From Paracoccus aminovorans (GTDB taxonomy: Bacteria > Pseudomonadota > Alphaproteobacteria > Rhodobacterales > Rhodobacteraceae), in assembly GCF_900005615.1 (NCBI RefSeq), contig NZ_LN832562.1:1-64000 (forward strand): a stretch of DNA of 64,000 nt, written 5' to 3'. Numbering within the stretch: position 1 is the first letter of the stretch; every line of letters starts with the position of its first letter. Below, one piece after another: positions 26,771 through 36,086 of the stretch. Both the position numbers and the translations under genes were made by a program. The notes under the pieces were generated by a model, which saw only the letters and a program-made list of their open reading frames with translations, did no database searches and was not told the origin of the DNA.

Positions 26771-27343
26771 ATGGAACGCAATATCGCGCAGGTCGCGCTT
26801 TTCGCCGCCATGATCGCGGCGCTGGGGCTGGTGCCGCAGATCACGCTGGGCTTCGGCGTGCCGATCACCGCGCAGACGCTGGGCGTCATGCTGGCCGGCG
26901 CGGTGCTGGGCGCACGCCGCGGCGCGGCGGCGGCGGGGCTTTTCCTGCTGCTGGTGGCGCTGGGCCTGCCGCTGCTTGCCGGCGGGCGCGGCGGCCTGGG
27001 CGTCTTCGCCTCGCCCACGGCGGGCTTCGCGCTGGGCTTTCCGGTCGCGGCCTTCGCCACCGGGCTGTTCGTCGAGCATGTCCGGCTGCGCTCGGCCGGG
27101 CTGGCGGCGGGGCTGGGGGCGGTCTTCGGCGGCATCGTCGTGCTTTACGTCATGGGCGCGGGCGGGCTTGCGCTGGTCAGCGGCAAGTCCCTGGCCGAGG
27201 CGTTCAGGCTGGTCGCGGTCTTTGTCCCCGGCGACCTGCTGAAGGCGGCGATCACCGGCATGCTGGTGCAGGCGCTGGCCCGCGCCCGGCCGCAGACGCT
27301 GGCCTGGCATCGCCCCGCCGCCGGGGTGCGGACGCGGCTGTGA
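26771..27343 (+). CDS. bioY: Biotin ECF transporter S component BioY
   Basis: 190-residue substrate-binding membrane protein with about six helices. Conserved BioY features include VPITAQTLGVMLAGAVLG, GLPLLAGGRGGLGVF and PTAGFALGFPVAAF. It binds biotin and works with BioMN. AGGAGAGGAC precedes the ATG. Its stop overlaps the GTG of the AMP-ligase gene, so uptake and the two following enzymes are translationally coupled. Confidence 0.95.
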   Translation: MERNIAQVALFAAMIAALGLVPQITLGFGVPITAQTLGVMLAGAVLGARRGAAAAGLFLLLVALGLPLLAGGRGGLGVFASPTAGFALGFPVAAFATGLFVEHVRLRSAGLAAGLGAVFGGIVVLYVMGAGGLALVSGKSLAEAFRLVAVFVPGDLLKAAITGMLVQALARARPQTLAWHRPAAGVRTRL

Positions 27344-28485
27344 CGCCCGCGGCCTTCGCCCCGGCGCGGCCCGGCGCGGTGCTGGGCTGCGGCGCGCGCG
27401 GGCAGAACGCGGCGGCGGTGGCGGCGCTCATCGACTGCCTGGCGTGGGGCCTGCCGATCCATGCGAGCCTGGCCGGCATCCGTGCCGATGGCGGTGTGCC
27501 GGGGGCGTGGCTGTGCTGCCAGAGCTCCGGCTCGGGCGGGCGGGTCAAGACCATCCGCCGCAGCCACGCCTCCTGGATCGCCAGTTTCGAGGTGAACCGC
27601 GCCGCCTTCGGCCTGTCGGCCCGGGACCGCTATGCGGTGCTGGGCCAGCTGGGCCATTCGCTGGCGCTTTACGCCGCGCTGGAGGCGCTGCATCTGGGCG
27701 CCGGCCTGATGGTGTTGGCGGGGGACAGCCCGCGCCGGCAGCGCGCGACCCTGGCCGAGGCGGGGGCGACGGTGCTTTACGCCACGCCCACGCAGCTGCA
27801 CCGGCTGCTGCTGGCGGGGCAGGGGGTGCTGCCGGCGGTGGCGCATGTCTTTTGCGGCGGCGGCAGGCTGGATGCCGCCTGCCGGGCGGGCGTGGCGGCG
27901 CTGTGTCCCAATGCCGCGATCCGCGCCTTTTACGGTGCCTCGGAAACCAGCTTCATCACCATCGCCGATGCCGAGACGCCCGAAGGCTCGGTCGGGCGCG
28001 CCTATCCGGGGGTCGATCTGCGGCTGGACGCCGAAGGCCGGATCGCCGTCGCCAGTCCCTATCTTTTCCAGGGCTATGCCGAGCCTGACCTGCCCATGCC
28101 GCCGCGCCGGGACGGCCATCTGACGACCGGCGACATCGGCCGGCTGGACGACCGGGGCAACCTGTTCCTGCGCGGCCGCGAAAGCCGGATGGTGACGGTG
28201 GCCGACCGCAACCTGTTCCTCGAGGATGTCGAGGCGGTGCTGGCGGCGGCCTCCGCCCGGCCCTGCGCGGCGCTGGCGCTGCCGGATGCGCGGCGCGGCC
28301 ATGCCGTGGTCGCGGCGGTCGAGGGCGCGGGCGACGACGCCTTGGCGGCCAGCCTGCGCCGCGCCTGCCGCGAGGCGCTGGGCGATCATGCCGCCCCGCG
28401 CCGCATCGTCTTCCTGGCCCGGCTGCCGCGGCTCGGGTCGGACAAGCCCGACCTGGCGGCGCTGGCCCGGCTGGTGGCGCCGTGA
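27340..28485 (+). CDS. Short acyl-CoA synthetase-like AMP ligase (YhfT-like)
   Basis: 381-residue adenylate-forming enzyme, clearly shorter than the usual 500 or more. Core motifs are kept: SSGSGGRVK at 62-70 (P-loop), YGASETS, TGDIGRLDDRGNLFLRGR, and the C-terminal catalytic lysine about K369 (GSDKPDL). The N-terminal domain is reduced. GTG start in a GTGA overlap with bioY; GTGA overlap again with the thiolase. A bioY-ligase-thiolase order is also known in Bacillus (yhfU-yhfT-yhfS), where a role with pimelate or biotin precursors was proposed. The substrate is unknown. Confidence 0.8.
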   Translation: MTPAAFAPARPGAVLGCGARGQNAAAVAALIDCLAWGLPIHASLAGIRADGGVPGAWLCCQSSGSGGRVKTIRRSHASWIASFEVNRAAFGLSARDRYAVLGQLGHSLALYAALEALHLGAGLMVLAGDSPRRQRATLAEAGATVLYATPTQLHRLLLAGQGVLPAVAHVFCGGGRLDAACRAGVAALCPNAAIRAFYGASETSFITIADAETPEGSVGRAYPGVDLRLDAEGRIAVASPYLFQGYAEPDLPMPPRRDGHLTTGDIGRLDDRGNLFLRGRESRMVTVADRNLFLEDVEAVLAAASARPCAALALPDARRGHAVVAAVEGAGDDALAASLRRACREALGDHAAPRRIVFLARLPRLGSDKPDLAALARLVAP

Positions 28486-29591
28486 CCGGGGCGGTCATCG
28501 TCGCCGCCCGGCGCAGCGCCGTGGTGCCGCGCGGCGGCGCCTTTCGCGGGCTTGAGATCCACCAGCTGGCCGCGCCGGTTATCGCCGACCTCTTGCGCGA
28601 TGCCGGACTGGCGCCCGGCGCCGTGGACGAGCTGATCCTGGCCAATGCGCTGGGGGCGGGTGGCAATCCGGCCCGGGTGGCGGCGCTGGCGGCGGGCCTG
28701 CCGCAGCGGGTGGCGGGGCTGGGCATCGACCGGCAATGCTGCGGCGGCATGGATGCGGTGCTGCTGGCGGAGGCGCTGATTGGTTCCGGGCGGGCGCAGG
28801 TGGTGATCGCGGGCGGGGCCGAAAGCTATTCGCGCCGGCCGTTGCGGCTGCGCACCGACCCGCAGGGCGGGCCGCCCGCGGCCTATGACCAGCCGCCCTT
28901 CACCCCCTGGCCCGACCGCGACCCCGGCATGGCCGAGGCGGCCGAGGCCGTGGCCGCGCAGCTGGGCATTTCCCGCGCCCGGCAGGACGCCTGGACCATC
29001 GCCAGCCATGCCCGCGCGCTGGCCGCCCGGGACCGGCTGCGGGCCGAGATCACGGCCGTCGCCGGGGTGCGGGACGACCCTTTCGCCAGGCCGATGACGC
29101 CGCAGCTTTGCGCCCGCGCCAAGGTGCTGGCGGGCAGCGTCACCGCCGCCAACACCGCCGCCGCCGCGGATGGCGCGGGCTTTTGCCTGCTGGTCTCGGA
29201 GACCGTGGCGCGGCGACTGGCGACGCCCCGGCTGCGCATCCTTGCGGGCGCGACGCTGGGCGCCGATCCGGCGCTGCCCGGGCTGGCGCCGGTGCCCGCG
29301 ATCCGGGCGGCGCTGGCGGACAGCGGGACATCGCCCGGCGACCTCGACGCCGTCGCGCTGATGGAGGCCTTTGCGGTCCAGGCCATCGCCTGCGCCGGCG
29401 AGACCGGCTTGCCCGAGGCGCGGATCAATACGGGTGGCGGCGCGCTGGCCCGCGGCCATCCCATCGGCGCCTCGGGCGCGATCGAGACCGTGCGGCTGTT
29501 TCACGACCTGACCCGGCCCGGCCAGCGCGGGCTGGCCGCGATCGCCGCCGCCGGCGGCCTTGGCAGCGCGCTGGTGCTGGAACGGCTCTAG
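28482..29591 (+). CDS. Thiolase-like protein with altered active site (YhfS-like)
   Basis: 369-residue thiolase fold. The nucleophilic cysteine region is DRQCCGGM (C86) and ARGHPIGASGA carries the active His326. The second catalytic cysteine, normally CxGxG near the C-terminus, is replaced: GLAAIAAAGGLG has Ala355 there. The usual NEAF loop reads MEAF (M294). It may therefore act as a degradative or ketoacyl-transfer enzyme with altered chemistry, or be non-catalytic. GTG start overlaps the ligase gene. Last gene of the bioMNY operon. Confidence 0.85.
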   Translation: MTGAVIVAARRSAVVPRGGAFRGLEIHQLAAPVIADLLRDAGLAPGAVDELILANALGAGGNPARVAALAAGLPQRVAGLGIDRQCCGGMDAVLLAEALIGSGRAQVVIAGGAESYSRRPLRLRTDPQGGPPAAYDQPPFTPWPDRDPGMAEAAEAVAAQLGISRARQDAWTIASHARALAARDRLRAEITAVAGVRDDPFARPMTPQLCARAKVLAGSVTAANTAAAADGAGFCLLVSETVARRLATPRLRILAGATLGADPALPGLAPVPAIRAALADSGTSPGDLDAVALMEAFAVQAIACAGETGLPEARINTGGGALARGHPIGASGAIETVRLFHDLTRPGQRGLAAIAAAGGLGSALVLERL

Positions 29592-30019
29592 CCGGGTGCT
29601 GAAAAAGTCAGTGCGGTAGGACAACGCGGGCGGTGAACGGGAAATCCGCCAAAAATAAGCCGAAAACGCTTCATTTTTCAGGCGGATCTTCGCTGGATCT
29701 AGAACGATTTCTGCTGCGCCGCCTGCTGGCGGGGCGCCGAAAGGATTGCGGGCCGGAGCCTTGGCGGCGTGTGCGCCGCGATCCGGCCGGAAATCCGAAG
29801 ATTCCGGGTCGTTGGCCGGTTTGTCGCCAGGCCGCCGAAATGGTCCGTGCGACGGGGCGGGCTCGGCCGGGCATCAGGACATCGGTCCCGGATCCGGCCG
29901 ATATGCCTTGTTTCGGGGCCGGTCTTCTCCGAAGCCGGAACGTCGCCCCGGCGCCCTTGGGGAAGCCGTTTTCGGCAGACCGCTCGGGGGACGGCGCTTG
30001 GCGCTTCCTCGGCCGGCGG
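29592..30019. other. Convergent thiolase/nitroreductase intergenic region
   Basis: 428 bp without a gene. The left part (about 29594-29760) is the decayed repeat copy D. Nothing recognised in 29761-30019. Confidence 0.5.
29594..29760 (-). repeat. 155-bp intergenic repeat, copy D (decayed)
   Basis: Its plus-strand left end reads GGGTGCTGAAAAAGTC, like the GGCTGCTGAAAA ends. The minus strand of 29640-29712 carries the core GAAATCGTTC, then GATC-CTGAA and GCGTTTTCGGC blocks in the same order as copy A. Similarity is patchy outside the core and the outer boundary is uncertain. Confidence 0.45.
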
Positions 30020-30694
30020 CTAGAAACCGCGGAAGCTGGCGTATTCGGCCAGCGCCGCGCGTTCGGTGCGAAAGGCGTTCTCGGGCGCCTCGGGGTCCGG
30101 CCAACCCAGCGCGATGCCGCAGACCACCATCTCGTCCTCGGGCAGGGCCAGCAGGCGATGAACGGTCGGGCCGTAATTCGCCAGCGCGCCGATGCCGGTC
30201 GCGCCCAAGCCCTGCGCCTCGGCCGCCAGCAGGAAGCCCATCAGGCTCATCCCCAGGTCCATGAAGCCACCCTTGCCCATGGCCCGGTCTATGGTCACCA
30301 CCACCCCCACCGGCGCGCCGAAGAAATCGTAGTTGCGCCGGAACTGCCGGCGGCGGCCGTCGAGGTCGCGCCGGCCGATCCCCAGCGCCTGGTAAAGCGC
30401 ATAGCCCGCCGCCCGCTGCCGTGCCTTCAGCGCGGCCGGCATCGGCTCGGGGAACCAGGCATATTCCGCCGTCTCGGGCGTGCCGGCGTCGATCGCGGCC
30501 CGAAGCCCGGCGGTCAGGTCGGACAGCGCGGTGCCGGCCAGGACGTGGAAGCGGCCGGGCTGCAGATTCGCGCCGCTGGGGGCGGTGCGGGCCAGCCGGC
30601 AGATCTCTTCGACCAGTCCGCGGTCGACCGGACGGTCCAGAAAACCCCGGACCGAGCGCCGCCGCCGCATCAATTCGCTGAAACTGCCCTGCAT
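30020..30694 (-). CDS. Nitroreductase family flavoprotein
   Basis: 224-residue FMN-dependent oxidoreductase. RRRRSVRGFLDRPV and RTAPSGANLQPGRFHVL form the FMN-binding start, and GFLLAAEAQGLGATGIG and VVCGIALGWPDP the C-terminal part. The physiological substrate is not evident. Start MQGSF at 30694. The DUF4186 gene lies 59 bp upstream on the same strand. Confidence 0.88.
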   Translation of the reverse strand: MQGSFSELMRRRRSVRGFLDRPVDRGLVEEICRLARTAPSGANLQPGRFHVLAGTALSDLTAGLRAAIDAGTPETAEYAWFPEPMPAALKARQRAAGYALYQALGIGRRDLDGRRRQFRRNYDFFGAPVGVVVTIDRAMGKGGFMDLGMSLMGFLLAAEAQGLGATGIGALANYGPTVHRLLALPEDEMVVCGIALGWPDPEAPENAFRTERAALAEYASFRGF

Positions 30695-30753
30695 CCCCTG
30701 CCTTGCCCGACGGCCCGAAAGCAGCGGCAGACTGTCGAAACCCGCCCGGGCGG

Positions 30754-31173
30754 TCAAGATGCCCGAGATGGGCCGAATGGCGGCGGGTCGGGTGGGCGCT
30801 GGTCGGGCGGCGGCGGGACATCGCCCATCTGGCGGTCGATCCAGCGCATCAGCAGGGCGACGATGCGCGCCTGCTCGGGCGCCGTCAGCGCCCGCCCGGC
30901 CGGCAGGCCGTGCCATTTCGCCAGGCAGGACCGGCAGCAGCTGCCGGTAGCGTGCTGGGCGACAAAGACCGGATGGCCGCGCATCGGCGTCTGCCGGCCG
31001 TCGTTGCGGGGCTGCGCCGGGGCCAGCCGCGCGGCGATGAAGTCGCCGGCGTGGCGGGCGATGGTGTCGCGCCCCTTGGCGTCGGCATAGGCCCGCTCGC
31101 GCGGGCCCAGCCGGAAGCGGCTGCGAAAGCGCGACTGCGCCAGCCGCCGGAAGAGGGCGTCGAATTCGTCCAT
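30754..31173 (-). CDS. DUF4186 family protein
   Basis: 139 residues. The conserved DUF4186 core is visible: HPVFVAQHATGSCCRSCLAKWHGLPAGR, with a CCxxC cysteine cluster, then a short helix and a Pro-rich tail. Function unknown; the cysteines suggest metal binding. It lies between the aldolase and nitroreductase genes on the same strand. Confidence 0.8.
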   Translation of the reverse strand: MDEFDALFRRLAQSRFRSRFRLGPRERAYADAKGRDTIARHAGDFIAARLAPAQPRNDGRQTPMRGHPVFVAQHATGSCCRSCLAKWHGLPAGRALTAPEQARIVALLMRWIDRQMGDVPPPPDQRPPDPPPFGPSRAS

Positions 31174-31242
31174 GCCTTGCAGATAAGGCCCCGCGCCCGC
31201 CCCGCAAGGGCCGGGCGCGGCAGCGCGGCCCGGCGCCGGCCG

Positions 31243-32280
31243 TCAGGCGTAGCGTTTCGCCATCGCGGCCAGCGGCAGCGGCCGAAGCTTCGAGGCGTTG
31301 CCGGCGGTGCCGAAGGCCTCGAACCGGGCCTTGCAGATCTCGGTCATCATCGCCATGGCGGGCTTCAGATAGCCGCGCGGGTCGAACTCGGCCGGCTCTT
31401 CGCTGAGCTTCCGGCGGATCGCGGCGGTCATCGCCAGCCGGTTGTCGGTGTCGATGTTGACCTTGCGCACCCCGGATTTGATGCCGCGCTGGATCTCTTC
31501 GACCGGGACGCCCCAGGTCGGCTTGATGTCGCCGCCATAGGCGTTGATGATCTGCTGCAGATCCTCGGGCACCGAGCTGGAGCCGTGCATGACCAGATGC
31601 GTGTTCGGCAGCCGGCGGTGGATCTCTTCGATCACATGCATGGCCAGGATGGCGCCGTCGGGCTTGCGGGTGAACTTGTAGGCGCCGTGGCTGGTGCCCA
31701 TGGCGACGGCCAGCGCATCGACGCCGGTGTCCTTCACGAATTGCTCGGCCTCGGCCGGATCGGTCAGCAGCTGGTCCTCGGACAGCTTGCCCTCGGCGCC
31801 GTGGCCGTCCTCCTGGTCGCCCATCCCGGTTTCCAGGCTGCCCAGAACGCCCAGTTCGCCCTCGACCGAGACGCCGCAGGCATGGGCCATCTCGACCACG
31901 CGGGCGGTGATGTCGCGGTTGTAGGCGTAATCGGCCGGGGTCTTGCCGTCGGCTTTCAGCGAGCCGTCCATCATCACGCTGGTGAAGCCGTTCTGGATCG
32001 CGGTGGCGCAGGTTGCAAGACCGTTGCCGTGGTCCAGATGCATGCAGATCGGGATGTCCGGAAAGGCGCGCGACAGGCCCTCGATCAGACCGGCCAGCAC
32101 CAGGTCGTTGGCATAGGCACGCGCGCCCCGGCTGGCTTGCAGGATCACCGGGCTGTCCGTGGCCGCGGCGGCCGTCATCACCGACAGGCCCTGCTCCATG
32201 TTGTTGATGTTGAAGGCCGGGACGGCGTAGCCGTTCTCGGCCGCATGGTCGAGAAGCTGGCGCAGTGTGATCATGGCCAT
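31243..32280 (-). CDS. fba: Class II fructose-bisphosphate aldolase
   Basis: 345-residue metal-dependent aldolase of glycolysis, gluconeogenesis and the Calvin cycle. Zinc-site histidines are in MHLDHGN and VMHGSSSVP, and the GTSHGAYKF and NIDTDNRLA segments are conserved. It follows the phosphatase gene by 6 bp. The closest type in autotrophs is CbbA, but no other Calvin genes are present. Confidence 0.95.
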   Translation of the reverse strand: MAMITLRQLLDHAAENGYAVPAFNINNMEQGLSVMTAAAATDSPVILQASRGARAYANDLVLAGLIEGLSRAFPDIPICMHLDHGNGLATCATAIQNGFTSVMMDGSLKADGKTPADYAYNRDITARVVEMAHACGVSVEGELGVLGSLETGMGDQEDGHGAEGKLSEDQLLTDPAEAEQFVKDTGVDALAVAMGTSHGAYKFTRKPDGAILAMHVIEEIHRRLPNTHLVMHGSSSVPEDLQQIINAYGGDIKPTWGVPVEEIQRGIKSGVRKVNIDTDNRLAMTAAIRRKLSEEPAEFDPRGYLKPAMAMMTEICKARFEAFGTAGNASKLRPLPLAAMAKRYA

Positions 32281-32286
32281 GGGGCG

Positions 32287-33261
32287 TTATCCTTTGCTGG
32301 CGAGATGGGAAAGAAGGGATTCGACCTCGTCCTTAGCACCGAAGAACAGGGGCGTCATCTCGTGCAGCGCGCGCGGCTGGCGGTCCAGGATCGGCCCGGT
32401 GCCGTCCGAGGCCAACCCGCCGGCCTGCTCGATCAGGAAGGCGATGGGGACGCATTCGTAGATCAGCCGCAGCCGGCCGTTCTCGTAGCCGGGACGGGCG
32501 TCGGCGGGATAGAGGAAGGCGCCGCCCTGCAGCAGGATGCGGTGCAATTCGCCCACGGCGGCGGCCAGCCAGCGCATGTTGAAGTCGCGCCCGCGCGGAC
32601 CCTGCTTGCCCAGCCGCAGGTCGCGCAGCCAGGCTTGCAGCCCGGGTGGCCAGTGACGCTCGTTCGAGGCGTTGTAGGCGATGGTCGAGGCCGCGGGTTT
32701 CAGCCTGACCCCCTGCCGCGACAGGCGGAAGCAGCCGGCCTCGGCGTCGAAGGTGGCGATGTCGACGCCCGCGCCCAGCGACCAGCCGAAATCCAGCGAA
32801 TGGCCGAAGCTGGCATAGCCCGCCGCCGCCACGGCGCGGCCCTTGCGCAGGAAACCCTCGGGCGCGGCGGGCAGGATGGAATAGAGCATGCCCAGCGGCG
32901 CGCCGATGCCGATGCTGCCCGAGCCGTCGATGGGGTCCATCGCCACGTCCCAGGCGCCGCCGGGGTTCAGGGTGATCACCTCTTCGGCCTCTTCGGACAG
33001 CACCCGGCCGACGCCGGCCCGGGCCAGCGCGTCCAGCATGTGGTGATGGGCGGCGACATCCAGCGCCTTCTGCCTGTCGCCGCTGTCGTTGGTGCCGACG
33101 ATGGCCTCGGGGTCGCCGTGCAGGCGGCCGGCGGCCAGCCTTTGCGCCAGCGCAGGCTGCGCTGCGGCGATGACGAGGGTGACGGCGGCGGGACCGTCGC
33201 CGGTCAGCAGCTCCGGAAGCGGGCGGCCGGTGGCGGGGCCGTCGTTGGGCAGTTTCAGCAT
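32287..33261 (-). CDS. fbp: Fructose-1,6-bisphosphatase class I
   Basis: 324 residues. The metal and phosphate site reads AMDPIDGSGSIG, equivalent to the DPLDGSSNI motif. GGAFLYPADARPGYENGRLRL is the conserved substrate loop. Paired with the aldolase as a two-gene unit, which favours gluconeogenic or Calvin-cycle flux. A LysR gene lies 106 bp upstream on the same strand. Confidence 0.93.
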   Translation of the reverse strand: MLKLPNDGPATGRPLPELLTGDGPAAVTLVIAAAQPALAQRLAAGRLHGDPEAIVGTNDSGDRQKALDVAAHHHMLDALARAGVGRVLSEEAEEVITLNPGGAWDVAMDPIDGSGSIGIGAPLGMLYSILPAAPEGFLRKGRAVAAAGYASFGHSLDFGWSLGAGVDIATFDAEAGCFRLSRQGVRLKPAASTIAYNASNERHWPPGLQAWLRDLRLGKQGPRGRDFNMRWLAAAVGELHRILLQGGAFLYPADARPGYENGRLRLIYECVPIAFLIEQAGGLASDGTGPILDRQPRALHEMTPLFFGAKDEVESLLSHLASKG

Positions 33262-33367
33262 GTCCGGCCCCTGTTCCAGCGCGCGTCCGCCGTCCGCGCC
33301 GCGCCGTGGTGGTCGATGGTTCCAGGCGGGCGGGCGTGGCCCGCGCCGATGCCGGCTGCTCTCGGTG

Positions 33368-34306
33368 TCATGTCGTCCCTCCTTCGGGTCGTTGCTCGAC
33401 GGTCGTCTGATTGTGGCGCGGCCAGTCGCTGATCTGCCGGGCGGCGAAGCGTTCCCGCAGCCATGTCGCCGCCGGCCCGCTGGGGCGCTGCTTGTGCCAG
33501 ACCAGTTCCAGCGCCACCGGCCAGTCGGCGCCGTCGAACCGCAGCGGCGGGATCGCCAGCTCGTCCCGGACCGGCGATTCGCGGATGATGTGGTCGGGCA
33601 CCAGCGCCCAGCCGATGCCGCGCCGGACCAGCTGCAGGATCACCCAGTGGCTTTCCACCCACCAGACCTCGGCGGCGGTGCGCAGGCGCTGCTTTTCCGG
33701 CCCCTCGCTGCGCACGGCGACCATCAGCTGGCGGTGGCGCTTCAGGTCCTCCCATTCCACCGCGCCCTGGGCCAGGGGGTGGTCCCGGCCGCAGACCAGC
33801 TGCAGCGGCACCCAGCCCAGGGTGCGGAAGCCGATCTCGGGCGGCAGCGCCTCCTGGCGCCACATCACGCCGATGTCGGCCTTGCCGTCCAGGATCAGCC
33901 GGCTCACGTCCTCCATCATCGGAAACAGCAGTTCCAGCTCGACATGCGGGAAATGGGCGGCGAATTCGGCCAGCAGCGCGGCCAGCACCGCCTCGGGGTA
34001 GAGCTCGTCCACGGCGACGACCAGGCGGCTTTCGACATGGGCCTCGAAACTGGCGGCGACGCCGATCAGATGCGCGCGCCGGTCCAGCACCACCCGCGCC
34101 TCGGCCAGCAGCCGCTCGCCCGCGGGCGTCAGCACCGGGTTGCGGCCCTGGCGGCTGAACAGCGCCACGCCCAGGTCCTCTTCGAGGTTCGAGATCTGGG
34201 TGCTGATCGCCGATTGCGCCTTGCGCAGCGCCCGGCCGGCAGCCGAGAACGAACCGTGCTCGGCTGCGGCGGCAAAGGCCTCCAGCTGTTCCAGCGTCAC
34301 CGTCAT
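33368..34306 (-). CDS. LysR-family regulator next to PACE gene
   Basis: 312 residues. N-terminal LysR HTH (SFSAAGRALRKAQSAISTQISNLE), then a type 2 periplasmic-binding-like effector domain. Divergent from the PACE efflux gene with 83 bp between starts, so it most likely controls that gene, as AceR does for AceI. It could also affect the downstream fbp-fba unit, but it has no clear CbbR features. Confidence 0.88.
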   Translation of the reverse strand: MTVTLEQLEAFAAAAEHGSFSAAGRALRKAQSAISTQISNLEEDLGVALFSRQGRNPVLTPAGERLLAEARVVLDRRAHLIGVAASFEAHVESRLVVAVDELYPEAVLAALLAEFAAHFPHVELELLFPMMEDVSRLILDGKADIGVMWRQEALPPEIGFRTLGWVPLQLVCGRDHPLAQGAVEWEDLKRHRQLMVAVRSEGPEKQRLRTAAEVWWVESHWVILQLVRRGIGWALVPDHIIRESPVRDELAIPPLRFDGADWPVALELVWHKQRPSGPAATWLRERFAARQISDWPRHNQTTVEQRPEGGTT

Positions 34307-34389
34307 CTATCTGCCGATCAGATGGTATCCAACTTTGCATCCCGGGAAATACAGATAGAAAACGTCCGAGGCAATGACGGAGAATCACC

Positions 34390-34830
34390 ATGACCATGCG
34401 CAGCTTTCCGGATCGGGTCCGCCATGCGGTCAGCTTCGAGCTGATCGGGCTGGCGATCGTCACCCCGCTGGCGGCCTGGCTCTATGACAAGCCGGTGCTC
34501 GACATGGGCGTGGTCGGCGTCGGCGCGGCGACGCTGGCGACGGTCTGGAACTTCGTCTTCAACCTGGGCTTCGACCACGCCATGCGGCGCTGGGCCGGCG
34601 ACGTGCGCAAGGCGCTGCGCCACCGGCTGCTGCATACCGTCCTGTTCGAGCTGGGGCTGCTGGTCATGCTGCTGCCGCCGATGGCTTGGTACCTGGGCAT
34701 GACGCTGTGGCAGACGCTGCTTCTGGATCTGTTCATCGTCGCCTTCTACCTAGTCTACAACTTCGTCTTCAACGTCGCCTACGACCGGCTCTTTCCGCTG
34801 CCCCGGGCGGCGGAAGGCCAGCCGGCCTAG
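34390..34830 (+). CDS. PACE-family efflux protein
   Basis: 146 residues made of two bacterial transmembrane pair domains, each with two helices. Conserved features are RVRHAVSFELIGL, TVWNFVFNLGFDHAMRR and the repeat RHRLLHTVLFELGLL, YNFVFNVAYDRLFP. PACE proteins such as AceI export biocides like chlorhexidine and probably natural polyamines. Regulated in all likelihood by the divergent LysR gene. Stop codon shares a CTAG with the converging LysR gene. Confidence 0.88.
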   Translation: MTMRSFPDRVRHAVSFELIGLAIVTPLAAWLYDKPVLDMGVVGVGAATLATVWNFVFNLGFDHAMRRWAGDVRKALRHRLLHTVLFELGLLVMLLPPMAWYLGMTLWQTLLLDLFIVAFYLVYNFVFNVAYDRLFPLPRAAEGQPA

Positions 34831-35711
34831 CCAGGGTCGCAGGCGATCTCGTCCAGCAGGAAGGCGCGGAACTTGCGGATCGCGGGGCGGTTGCGCCGGC
34901 CCTTGGGATAGACCAGCCAGAAGCTGCGGCCGTTCGGCGCCACCAGCGGAAAGGGCTGGATCAGGCTGCCGGTCGCCAGTTCGAAGCGAAAGAAGCGCGG
35001 GGTCAGCAGCGCGACGCCATAGCCTTCCAGCGCCGCCCGCGCCTCGTGCAGGTCGGTGGACAGCGTCAGCCCGGGCTTGGGCGGGGTTTCCCAGAACTCC
35101 ACCCCCGCCGCCTGCATCCACACCGCCCAGTTCGGGTCCTGCCGGTCCAGCAGCGGCAGTTTCAGCAGGTCCGCGGGTTGGCGCAGGTCGAGCTTTTTTG
35201 CCAGCGCGGGCGAGATCATGGGCGTGTATTCGATGGGCATCAGGCAATGCGCCTCGAGCCCCGGCCAGTCGCCCTCGCCGGCGCGGATGGCGACGGTGAT
35301 GTCCTCGCGGCCGAAATCGACCAGGGTGTCGCTGGTCTCCAGCCGCACGGCCAGGTTCGGGTGATGCATCTGGAACTTGCCCAGCCGCGGCGACAGCCAG
35401 GCCCCGGCAAAGGTCGGCACGGTCGAGATCGACAGCGTCGAGACCGCATCCGCCGAGGGGTCGGCATAGGCCTCGCGCAGCATGTCGAAGGCGTCGACGG
35501 TCGGCCGCGCGAACAGCGCCCCGGTCTCGGTCAGTGCGATCCCGCGCGGCTTGCGCAGGAACAGCGGCGTCGCCAGCCGCTCTTCGAGCAGGCGGATCTG
35601 ATAGCTGACGGCGGCCTGGGTCATGCCCAGCTCCTGCGCGGCGCGGGTAAAGCTCAGATGCCGGGCCACCGCCTCGAAGGCGCGCAGGGCGGCAAGCGGA
35701 GGAATGGACAT
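34827..35711 (-). CDS. LysR-family regulator, GcvA-like
   Basis: 294 residues. The HTH begins PPLAALRAFEAVARHLSFTRAAQELGMTQ, the style of the GcvA/AmpR branch. Effector domain to about 290. Divergent from the small DUF1127-like gene, 103 bp between starts. Targets unknown. Its TAG stop sits in the same CTAG as the PACE stop. Confidence 0.88.
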   Translation of the reverse strand: MSIPPLAALRAFEAVARHLSFTRAAQELGMTQAAVSYQIRLLEERLATPLFLRKPRGIALTETGALFARPTVDAFDMLREAYADPSADAVSTLSISTVPTFAGAWLSPRLGKFQMHHPNLAVRLETSDTLVDFGREDITVAIRAGEGDWPGLEAHCLMPIEYTPMISPALAKKLDLRQPADLLKLPLLDRQDPNWAVWMQAAGVEFWETPPKPGLTLSTDLHEARAALEGYGVALLTPRFFRFELATGSLIQPFPLVAPNGRSFWLVYPKGRRNRPAIRKFRAFLLDEIACDPG

Positions 35712-35814
35712 AAGGCTGCCTTATGGATAGGTGCCGAGGCTTTGTTGGCCATCGCCGCGCGAAGCTAGCATGATCGGGTCGTGGATCAACCACCACCGCC
35801 GAAAGGAGGGCGAG

Positions 35815-36075
35815 ATGCCCGACAATTCCGCATATAACCGGCAGGTCAGCCCTTTGCCGGGCCTGATCCGGCTGGTCCTCGGTGTGCTGCGCCGGGATAA
35901 GCCCACCCTATCCGTCTGCCCCGACCGGATGGCGGCGCTGGACGATCCGGCGACGCGCAAGGCCCTGGCCGACCTGCCGGCGCATCTGCTGCGCGACATC
36001 GGCGTGCCCGACATGCGCAGCACCGAGGCCGCCCCGCCGCAAGAGGGCGACGCCCTGCGCCGTCACCTGTGGTAA
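35815..36075 (+). CDS. Small DUF1127-like protein
   Basis: 86 residues. The segment LADLPAHLLRDIGVPD matches the DUF1127 signature common in alphaproteobacteria, where such small proteins affect phosphate, carbon or RNA metabolism. AAAGGAGGG sits directly before the chosen ATG. Divergent from a LysR gene. Followed by repeat copy B after 11 bp. Confidence 0.72.
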   Translation: MPDNSAYNRQVSPLPGLIRLVLGVLRRDKPTLSVCPDRMAALDDPATRKALADLPAHLLRDIGVPDMRSTEAAPPQEGDALRRHLW

Positions 36076-36086
36076 GACCGCTGCCC

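Noticed and set aside
29594..29610. GGGTGCTGAAAAAGTC as the end of an intact insertion sequence
   Set aside because: No transposase frame lies nearby; it fits the decayed repeat copy D better.
33368..34306. LysR gene as CbbR of a Calvin cycle operon
   Set aside because: It is divergent from the PACE gene, no RuBisCO or phosphoribulokinase genes are nearby, and no CbbR-specific features are seen.
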